42,931 bases of DNA from a virus, in the IMG/VR virus record IMGVR_UViG_3300049732_000431, positions 1 to 42,931 of that record; one strand, 5' to 3'. A program made the position numbers and the translations under genes. The notes beneath the pieces were generated by a model. It was not told the DNA's origin. It searched no databases and saw nothing but the letters and a program-made list of their open reading frames with translations. Shown piece after piece: positions 37,877 to 42,931 of the stretch; position 1 is the first letter of the stretch, and each line of letters opens with the position of its first letter.

Positions 37877-38055
37877 TGCGGATCTTCCTCGAGGACGACC
37901 GCCGAGTGGACGAGACGTGGCTGGAGCTGACCCTCCAGGACCTGTGGGACGTGGTCAAGCGGGTGCGCCGGCGCAGCGGCCGGCGAGAGGAGCGCTACAC
38001 GCTGCAGTTCGACGCGACCGTGGTGGAGATCACGGTCAGGCGGCTGCAGCCGTGA
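37876..38055 (+). CDS. Hypothetical small protein
   Basis: 59 residues from ATG 37876 (TGATG). Alternating strand/helix: MRIFLEDDRRVDETWLELTL, then LWDVVKRVRRRSGRREERYT and VVEITVRRL. It looks like a small nucleic-acid-associated protein because of its basic centre, but no family is recognised. Confidence 0.6.
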   Translation: MRIFLEDDRRVDETWLELTLQDLWDVVKRVRRRSGRREERYTLQFDATVVEITVRRLQP

Positions 38056-38303
38056 CCACGGGACTCCGCCTGGTGCCCTACGAGCTGCGCCTGGTGCGCC
38101 TGGCGCTCGGCTACGCCCTGTTCGCCGGGCGGATGCACCCGCCTGGGGAGCCCTGGCGCGGACTCGACGGCGACGGCTGCCCGGTGCCCTGCGCCGGCGA
38201 CGTGCGGCGGCGGGCCCACGCCCGCGACCTGGCGGCGCGGATCGACCTGTTCCTGGCCCGGCACGACCGGGCCCGACACGCACGAGAGGAGCACACGCGG
38301 TGA
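38052..38303 (+). CDS. Hypothetical small protein
   Basis: 83 residues from GTG 38052, with a GTGA overlap. Helical, with LRLVRLALGYALFAGRMHPP and HARDLAARIDLFLARHDRAR. Its Cys pair (GCPVPC) is isolated. The sequence ends in the basic His-rich AREEHTR. No family is recognised. Confidence 0.6.
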   Translation: MTTGLRLVPYELRLVRLALGYALFAGRMHPPGEPWRGLDGDGCPVPCAGDVRRRAHARDLAARIDLFLARHDRARHAREEHTR

Positions 38304-38653
38304 AGGAGCTCAGCGCGAGGATGTTCAGGGAGTGGCTGGACGCGTGCCCTCCCCAGGGGAGCGTCGGCACGGCCCGCCGGCAGACCCGCTGCCCGCTGGC
38401 CACCTACCTGGGGCCGGGCTGGAAGGTGCACAAGGCGACGGCCCGCTACGTCGAACCCGGGCGCTTCCCGGGGAAGCGCGGGCCGGAGGTGCGGCGCGTC
38501 GTTCTGCCGGCGTGGGCGCGCCGCTTCGTGGCCGCCGTCGACGAGCTGCCCGGGACGGGCCGCGACGGCACCCGGCGGGTGTGGCCGCCGACGGCGCTGG
38601 TCCTGCTCGATGAGGTGGAGGGCACCCTCGCGCTCGAGCGGAGGAGGCGATGA
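38300..38653 (+). CDS. Hypothetical early protein
   Basis: 117 residues from GTG 38300, with GTGA and ATGA overlaps at the ends. Contains FREWLDACPPQGSVGTARRQ, YLGPGWKVHKATARYVEP and VVLPAWARRFVAAVDELPGT. A Cys and several Trp are scattered. It resembles small conserved phage proteins, but no family is assigned. Confidence 0.6.
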   Translation: MKELSARMFREWLDACPPQGSVGTARRQTRCPLATYLGPGWKVHKATARYVEPGRFPGKRGPEVRRVVLPAWARRFVAAVDELPGTGRDGTRRVWPPTALVLLDEVEGTLALERRRR

Positions 38654-39336
38654 CGGTCGAGACCGCCCTGGAGGTGCCCCGGCGGCTGCGCGGGCGGCCG
38701 ATGGAGCGGGGCTTCGTCGTGCCCTGGTTCGTCCCGCAGGTGGACGGCCGCTACGACTTCCGGCTCTCCGACCAGCGCCGGCTGGTGGAGGCCGTCCGGG
38801 AGCAGCGCTGCTGGATCTGCGGGGGACCCCTGGGCCGGTTCCTGGTGTTCACCGTCGGGCCGATGTGCGCGGTCAACCGGGTGAGCAGCGAGCCGCCGGC
38901 GCACCGGGAGTGCGCCGAGTACGCCGCGCGGGCCTGCCCCTTCCTGACGCAGCGGCAGGTGCGCCGGCGCCCGGGCGGGCTGCCCGAGGAGGCGGCGCCG
39001 GCGGCGGGCCACATGCTGGCCCGGCAGCCGGGCGTCGCGCTCCTGTGGGTCACCCGCGCCTTCCGCGTCGTCCCCGTCCAGGCGCGCCCCGACGAGGGGA
39101 TCCGGCCCGGCGTCCTCTTCGAGATGGGCGACCCGGTGGAGACGGTGTGGCTCCGGGAGGGCCGCCCCGCGACGCGGGCGGAGGTGGAGGCCTCCATCGA
39201 CTCCGGCTACCCGTCCTTGCTGGCCATGGCCGAGGCCGACGGGCCGGAGGGGGTCGCGGAGCTGACCCGGGCCCGGGCGGCCGTCACGGCGCTCTTGCCA
39301 ACCGACGACGAGGGAGGGAACGGGCCCCATGCCTGA
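38650..39336 (+). CDS. Zinc-binding conserved phage protein
   Basis: 228 residues from ATG 38650, with an ATGA overlap. Residues ~55-105 have CWICGGPLG, then FTVGPMCAVNRVSSEPPAHR and ECAEYAARACPFLT: Cys pairs, His and a late Cys consistent with a zinc site. This CWICG-GPM-NR-S-EP-H-CA-CPF pattern recurs in phages of Gram-positive-type hosts. The C-terminal half is alternating strand/helix (AFRVVPVQARPDEGIRPGVL). Confidence 0.7.
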   Translation: MTVETALEVPRRLRGRPMERGFVVPWFVPQVDGRYDFRLSDQRRLVEAVREQRCWICGGPLGRFLVFTVGPMCAVNRVSSEPPAHRECAEYAARACPFLTQRQVRRRPGGLPEEAAPAAGHMLARQPGVALLWVTRAFRVVPVQARPDEGIRPGVLFEMGDPVETVWLREGRPATRAEVEASIDSGYPSLLAMAEADGPEGVAELTRARAAVTALLPTDDEGGNGPHA

Positions 39337-39712
39337 GATCCGGGAGGTCACGGTGGAGTTCCGGAAGACCGTCAGCGATGGCTCGTACGGCAACGAGACG
39401 TACAGCGTGCGGTTTACGGCCACGCCGGACGCTGACGAGCCCTGGACGGGGGTGGCCTTCCGGCTCGCCCACAAGGCCCACGACACGGTGCTCAGCCGGC
39501 TGCGGGGGTCGACGAACGAGCAGATCCAGTACGCCCTGATGACGCCGGAGGAGCGGGAGGCCCGGCGGGAGCGGGAGCGCGCCGAGCGCGAGGCGGAGCG
39601 GGAGCCGTGGCGCCTGCAGGCCGAGGAGGACGCGGCGGAGCGGCAGGCCGCCGAGGACGAGGGGGACGACCACGACCAGCTGAACCACGCTGAACCACGT
39701 CAAGGACGATGA
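39329..39712 (+). CDS. Hypothetical protein with charged coiled-coil tail
   Basis: 127 residues from ATG 39329, overlapping the previous gene by 8 bases. Beta-rich first half (EIREVTVEFRKTVSDGSYGN, YSVRFTATP), then LAHKAHDTVLSRLRGSTNEQ and a Glu/Arg coil (MTPEEREARRERERAEREAE). It is the last gene of the early operon; a minus-strand cassette follows. Confidence 0.65.
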   Translation: MPEIREVTVEFRKTVSDGSYGNETYSVRFTATPDADEPWTGVAFRLAHKAHDTVLSRLRGSTNEQIQYALMTPEEREARRERERAEREAEREPWRLQAEEDAAERQAAEDEGDDHDQLNHAEPRQGR

Positions 39713-39744
39713 CCGCATCGAGAACCTCACGGTCATGGAGACGG

Positions 39745-39762
39745 GAGAGCACTCTCGTCTTC
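39745..39762. terminator. Weak hairpin between convergent operons
   Basis: GAGAG (39745-39749), CA, CTCTC (39752-39756), then GTCTTC. It lies in the short gap between the early operon and the convergent membrane-gene cassette. The stem is short and the T run poor, so a bidirectional terminator is only possible. Confidence 0.25.
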
Positions 39763-39768
39763 ATCGGC

Positions 39769-39981
39769 TCACCGAGGGGAAGGCGCATCGCCAACGAGGC
39801 CCCGGAGGGCGCTTCGTCGCGTCGGTAAACGGGTCATCGTGAGATCAGCCGAGTTTAATCCGAGCGCGTAGGCCAGGACGCCGACCCCGACGCCGTTGAG
39901 CCAGAAGGGCAGCCGGTAGCCCTCGACGAGCACGTCCGCGAAGAGCAGGAGCAGCCAGGCCAAGACGAAGAGGACGGCCAC
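39769..39981 (-). CDS. Two-helix membrane protein, holin-like
   Basis: About 70 residues if started at GTG 39981; the frame is open further upstream within the neighbouring gene. Helix 1 is VAVLFVLAWLLLLFADVLVE and helix 2 is NGVGVGVLAYALGL, followed by a basic tail (TRLPTRRSALRGLVGD). Size, two helices and basic tail fit class II holins. It is the most downstream member of the membrane cassette that contains the M23 peptidase. Confidence 0.5.
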   Translation of the reverse strand: MAVLFVLAWLLLLFADVLVEGYRLPFWLNGVGVGVLAYALGLNSADLTMTRLPTRRSALRGLVGDAPSPR

Positions 39982-40004
39982 GGTCTCCCGGACGAGGAAG
40001 ACGG

Positions 40005-41327
40005 CTAGTGCCGCTCGGTCGCCACCCGGACGATCGCCAGCAGCAGGCCCAGGAGCAGCGACCCCGCCAGCAGGGACGCCTTCAGCCACGCCTCTAGCCT
40101 GACACGTCGAGCAGCAGCGGCACGCAGGGCGACACGATCAGCAGGAACGTCTCCGCAAGCACAATCGCCGTCAGGGCCAGCACCAGCAGGCGCAGGGCCA
40201 GGATCTCGTCCAGGGGTGGGCGGTAGCCCCGGCGCCACAGCCAGCGGGTCAGGCGTTGCCGTGACCACCTCCACCACCACACGGGTGACCTCCACGGTGA
40301 CGGCGGCGGGAAGTCGTGCCTCAGGTGCGGGTCGATCTGGTCCATCGGGTGGAGAGGGTTGGCCCTCGGGCTGCGGAGTGAGGAGTGGGGGAGTCGGCTC
40401 AGGCGGGCTCGCCGGGGGGGTCGGGGAGGGAGGGCGCCCACCATCCGTGAGAGCGTCCGTCGTCGTGCTGGTGGTCGTCGTGGGGGTCGTCGGCGTGGCC
40501 GTAGATTCCGCCTCGGTAGGCCCGCTCGTCGCGGTGGGCGTGGGGGTGAACGTGTCGGTAGACGACCTGTCGGGCGTCGGTGAGGGGCTCACGGTCGGCG
40601 TCGGGGTGCTTGTGGCGGTGGCCGTGGGAGTGGGTGACGGTGTGGGTGACGGTGTGGGTGGTAGCGAGGAGGGCGCCGTCTGGGCCGTGGGACTGGGAGA
40701 CGGAGTGGGTGAGGGGCGGGGCGTAGGAGTCCGAGTCGGGCTGGGGGCGAACGGGCAGCACGCCCCCGGCCCCGGCGCGGACGTAGCGGACGGTGAAGTC
40801 GAAGGCCTCGGGGTCGTAGTTCCCGGCGAAGCGGGGGTGACGGTCGCGGTCGAAGTCCCCGACGAGGGTGGCGACGCACCGGCCGAGGGGGTCGTAGACG
40901 CGGCACTCGAAGCCGTCGGCAACGGCGTCGAAGTGGAGGATGGCGACGGCGTGGGCGACGGCGTGGGCGAGGGCGACGAACTGGGGGTCGATGGGGTCGA
41001 GGGACTCGTCGTCGGCGTCGGGGTGCTGGTGGGCGGGGTCGGCGTCCATGTCGCGGTGGGGCTCCCTGTGGGAGTCAGCGTAGCCGGGCCGTCCGGGCAC
41101 ACGCCACCCGGGGGGTCGAGCAGGTCGAGGGGGTGCGAGCGGTGGGCCTCGACGGCGGCCGGGGGCAGCACCAGGCGGACGTAGCGCCCGCCCGCCAGGT
41201 GGCAGACGACGACCCGGGCGGGCTGGGCTACGGCTGCGTCTGGAGCCCGTACAGCCAGAGCCGCCACAGCCCATAGCCCAGCAGCCCCCAGAGCAGCAAG
41301 CGCAGCCAGCGCACGCCGTCGCCCCAC
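40005..41327 (-). CDS. Secreted Thr/Pro-rich protein with C-terminal anchor
   Basis: 440 residues from GTG 41327. A signal peptide (~residues 4-34, ALAALAALGAAGLWAVAALA, cut near AVA) precedes VVVCHLAGGRYVRLVLPPAA and GGVCPD, a CH-G...H...GG-CP block. Long Thr/Pro/Ser repeats follow. Near the end are EVTRVVVEVVTATPDPLAV and a final membrane helix (LLAGSLLLGLLLAIV). This style is typical of Chloroflexota exported proteins. The middle third (about 40735-40960) has strong G/C third positions in a different frame, so a frameshift pair or overlapping gene is likely. It is perhaps a surface or lysis-related protein. Confidence 0.6.
   Translation of the reverse strand: MGRRRALAALAALGAAGLWAVAALAVRAPDAAVAQPARVVVCHLAGGRYVRLVLPPAAVEAHRSHPLDLLDPPGGVCPDGPATLTPTGSPTATWTPTPPTSTPTPTTSPSTPSTPSSSPSPTPSPTPSPSSTSTPLPTASSAASTTPSAGASPPSSGTSTATVTPASPGTTTPRPSTSPSATSAPGPGACCPFAPSPTRTPTPRPSPTPSPSPTAQTAPSSLPPTPSPTPSPTPTATATSTPTPTVSPSPTPDRSSTDTFTPTPTATSGPTEAESTATPTTPTTTTSTTTDALTDGGRPPSPTPPASPPEPTPPLLTPQPEGQPSPPDGPDRPAPEARLPAAVTVEVTRVVVEVVTATPDPLAVAPGLPPTPGRDPGPAPAGAGPDGDCACGDVPADRVALRAAAARRVRLEAWLKASLLAGSLLLGLLLAIVRVATERH
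40094..40345 (-). CDS. Membrane protein overlapping the Thr/Pro-rich gene
   Basis: 83 residues from ATG 40345 in a different frame from the 440-residue protein, inside its 3' part. It has a Trp/Arg-rich start (VWWWRWSRQRLTRWLWRR) and one membrane helix (LLVLALTAIVLAETFLLIV), then PCVPLLLDVSG. Third codon positions here are almost all G or C, stronger than in the overlapping frame over 40094-40240. It may be the true gene of this stretch, or both are used. Confidence 0.5.
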   Translation of the reverse strand: MDQIDPHLRHDFPPPSPWRSPVWWWRWSRQRLTRWLWRRGYRPPLDEILALRLLVLALTAIVLAETFLLIVSPCVPLLLDVSG

Positions 41328-41338
41328 CCAGGCCCCAT
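41228..41338 (-). CDS. Tiny membrane peptide overlapping signal-peptide region
   Basis: 36 residues from ATG 41338 (TGAGATG junction with the gene upstream) to TAG 41228. Sequence style is Trp/Leu/Gly: VRWLRLLLWGLLGYGLWRLW then LYGLQTQP. Third positions are nearly all G/C, better than those of the overlapping signal peptide frame. It is one of several short membrane peptides in the cassette. It is too short to assign to a family. Confidence 0.45.
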   Translation of the reverse strand: MGPGWGDGVRWLRLLLWGLLGYGLWRLWLYGLQTQP

Positions 41339-41339
41339 C

Positions 41340-41573
41340 TCACCCGCCCCCTGCGTGTGCGAGACGCTCCAGGGCAGCGAGGGCGTCGCGCCGCAGCCGG
41401 TAGCGTGCGGGGAGGGTCTGCCGGTCGGGCCCGTCGCTGTGCCACCAGCGCCCCCAACGCTCCACCCACCCCAGGAACCGCCCGCCCCGGCTCACCTTGT
41501 AGCGGTGGGTGCCTCCGGGGACGGACTCCAGGAGCAGCCCGCCCGGGGCGTCCTCCACGGTCTGCGCCCGCAT
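41340..41573 (-). CDS. Hypothetical small basic protein
   Basis: 77 residues from ATG 41573, with an ATGA overlap to the repeat-bearing membrane gene. Contains SVPGGTHRYKVSRGGRFLGW, VERWGRWWHSDGPD and YRLRRDALAALERLAHAG. Rich in Arg and Trp; no membrane segment. It probably belongs to the membrane/lysis cassette by coupling. Confidence 0.6.
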   Translation of the reverse strand: MRAQTVEDAPGGLLLESVPGGTHRYKVSRGGRFLGWVERWGRWWHSDGPDRQTLPARYRLRRDALAALERLAHAGGG

Positions 41574-42052
41574 CAGCCGCCCACGCCCAGGCCCAGGCCC
41601 AGGCCCAGGCCCAGGCCCAGGCCCAGGCCCAGGCCCAGGCCCAGGCCCAGGCCCAGGCCCAGGCCCAGGCGCTCCAGGGTGAACCCCAGCGCCCCCAGCG
41701 CCAGGAACGCCAGGGCCAGGCTGAGCAGGTTCACCGGGGGCGGGTTGGGCGGGCGGTAGATGGCCGCCAGGAAGCCCAGGATCGTGGAGACGGCAAAGCA
41801 GATGGTCGCCAGGATGTTCATCGATGTTTCACGCTCGTCCCGCAGCCGGGCGTCCCGCAGCCGGGCGTCCCAGTCTTCCCCCTCTCCGCCCAGGGCCACC
41901 AGCACCCGGCAGTGCCTGCGGTGGGCCAGGAAGAGCGCCCACGTCCGGGCCCGGAGCCCGCAGGCCAGACAGGTGTGGCTCGCCAGCCCGAGGGGCCCGG
42001 TGGCCCGCCACGGGGGGCGCCGGAAGTGGTCGTCGGCCACCGTCCTGGGCAC
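41573..42052 (-). CDS. Membrane protein with zinc-finger head and (Leu-Gly)n tail
   Basis: 159 residues from GTG 42052. Residues ~25-50 have HTCLACGLRARTWALFLAHR then RHC, a C2H2-like spacing. Residues ~60-76 repeat DARLRDARLRDE. From ~78 there are two membrane helices (MNILATICFAVSTILGFLAA and LLSLALAFLALGALGF). The C-terminus is Leu-Gly repeated about 14 times, coded by the hexanucleotide repeat 41585-41668. An internal ATG at 41821 would give just the membrane part. Near the M23 peptidase it could be a holin or anchor. Confidence 0.55.
   Translation of the reverse strand: MPRTVADDHFRRPPWRATGPLGLASHTCLACGLRARTWALFLAHRRHCRVLVALGGEGEDWDARLRDARLRDERETSMNILATICFAVSTILGFLAAIYRPPNPPPVNLLSLALAFLALGALGFTLERLGLGLGLGLGLGLGLGLGLGLGLGLGLGVGG
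41585..41668. repeat. Hexanucleotide tandem repeat, 14 x GCCCAG
   Basis: Fourteen perfect copies of GCCCAG in tandem. On the minus strand they encode Leu-Gly repeats at the C-terminus of a membrane protein. Because the unit is six bases, copy-number changes keep the reading frame, so length variation would change only the tail. Confidence 0.95.
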
Positions 42053-42070
42053 CCCCCCAGTCCGGGGGCA

Positions 42071-42920
42071 TCACCCATTCCAGCTCACCGGGTGGTGTTC
42101 GAGCCAGCACGCCACCCCCAACTCGAAGACCTGGAACTTCCCGGCGGGCTTGTCCTCAGAGGCGGGGATGTCCTCCTCCCCGCTCAGGGGGCGGCCCCGG
42201 TAGCGCCCCGCCTTCCACTCGTCGCGCCACGCCGTGGGCAGGGCGAAGTCGGCCATGGCCGGGTTCCAGTAGTCGCCCCAGAGCGCGGCCTGCACCGCGG
42301 CCTGCTGAGCGCCGTTCAGGATCATCGTGATGACCTCCGGGGACGGGGGCGTCACCCCTCCCGCTTCCGCGAACACCAGCGCGGTGGCCGCGTCCCACCA
42401 GGCATGGGGATTGTGATAGGCGGCCTCGACTTGGGCTCTACTCCACGAGTAGGGCCATGTGTACCACCCATTCGGAGGCGACCCCTTCGTCAGTTCGACG
42501 TGGGCATGGGCGCAGGCCCATCCGCCGCTCGACGAACAGGTGCCAATCGGTTCGCCCGGGGCCAGGCGCTGATTCTCGCTGACCGAGATGATCCCCAAGT
42601 GATCGACGTGGAAGAACGTCGGCCCCGGGCAGCAGGGATCGTCCAGTTCCACCCAGACGTGGTTCCCCTCCCCCGGGGTGACCTGGTTCCAGAAGAGTGT
42701 TGCGCGGACGATCCCGGCCAGGGGCGCCACGACCAGGTTGCCCTCGTCGGCCGAGCAGCCCCCCTGGGTGTTGAGGTCCAACCCGGGGTGCAGAGTCATG
42801 CCGTTATCGGTCGGTGAAAGCCACCCGTACCCCCCCTGGAGAATGTCGTTGGGGCTGAGTCCTTGTAAGGGGGCGAAGAGGCGCTCGTTGACCGTGACGA
42901 AGCCCCCGCCCCCCCCCCCC
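42071..42920 (-). CDS. M23 peptidase endolysin, catalytic part (continues at 315-1)
   Basis: Minus-strand M23 metallopeptidase; on the circle the gene starts at GTG 315. The metal site is intact: H and D in LHPGLDL (~112 and 116 of the ~350-residue product), FHVDHLG (~172-175), and HAH in CAHAHVEL (~206-208). Extra Cys (GGCSADEG, PCCPG, GTCSSS, WACAH) suggest disulphides in an exported enzyme. The C-terminal ~100 residues (YSWSRAQVEAAYHNPHAWWD) are helical and may bind the cell wall. It follows the fibre genes and precedes small membrane proteins, fitting a lysis cassette. ATG 42799 is too short a start, since NERLF/GYGWL lead-in motifs lie upstream. Confidence 0.8.
42809..42920. repeat. Terminal direct repeat (right copy): circular overlap
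   Basis: Exact copy of bases 1-112. The 11 bases after it (42921-42931) do not match bases 113-123 and follow a 12-base C run, which suggests that the assembly or sequencing broke down at this homopolymer. Joining the copies gives a circle of about 42,808 bases. Confidence 0.85.
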
Positions 42921-42931
42921 GGCCGCGGCGG

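Noticed and set aside
40216-41184. Plus-strand Gly/Val-rich frame opposite the Thr/Pro-rich gene
   Set aside because: It is the mirror of the TP-repeat coding DNA (GVGV against TPTP), with no ribosome site or domain.

Overview
The window looks like one complete, very GC-rich temperate bacteriophage genome assembled as a circle. Bases 1-112 are repeated exactly at 42809-42920, and one reading frame (an M23 peptidase) runs without a stop across the joined ends, so the unit is about 42.8 kb. No host gene is present to name the host. A secreted protein with a Thr/Pro-rich body and the phrase EVTRVVVEVVTATP is typical of Chloroflexota, and an IscB-type RNA (HEARO/omega RNA) lies in the early region. 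A Chloroflexota host is therefore the best guess, by inference only.

Late genes occupy 1 to about 26 kb on the minus strand and are read from high to low coordinates. In that order they are: small regulators and a SWIM zinc finger, a GIY-YIG protein, small and large terminase, portal, several large Gln/Pro-rich virion proteins, a virion muramidase/M23-like protein, scaffold, HK97-type capsid, a tail adaptor, a long tail/nozzle-like protein, a fibre with an S74-type chaperone end, and an M23 peptidase. There is no obvious tape-measure, sheath or tail-tube gene, which suggests a short-tailed (podovirus-like) particle. Three plus-strand genes sit inside this block as separate units: an HNH homing endonuclease, a small membrane protein and an unknown protein. 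A ribbon-helix-helix regulator with inverted operator-like repeats stands at the head of the packaging operon.

The lysogeny module is at 26.3-28.5 kb. It holds an attP site containing the 3' half of a tRNA-His, a tyrosine integrase, an XRE repressor, a divergent Cro-like gene, and a terminator that overlaps the Cro-like stop codon. Early genes run on the plus strand from 28.5 to 39.7 kb and are packed with 4-base RTGA stop/start overlaps. They include an excisionase-like HTH protein, a second SWIM protein, RecT, an HNH nuclease, a replication initiator that carries an iteron cluster (a lambda O-like origin), a pol beta-type nucleotidyltransferase and a ParB-like protein. The last block, 39.7-42.9 kb on the minus strand, is a cassette of small membrane proteins, the secreted Thr/Pro-rich protein and the M23 peptidase, and is probably the lysis region.

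The most notable element is at 34513-34904: a solitary HEARO/omega RNA with no IscB gene. It sits exactly between an upstream ATGA and a downstream GTGA, so a stop/start gene junction has been split while both genes stay intact and the downstream gene takes its ribosome-binding site from the RNA element.
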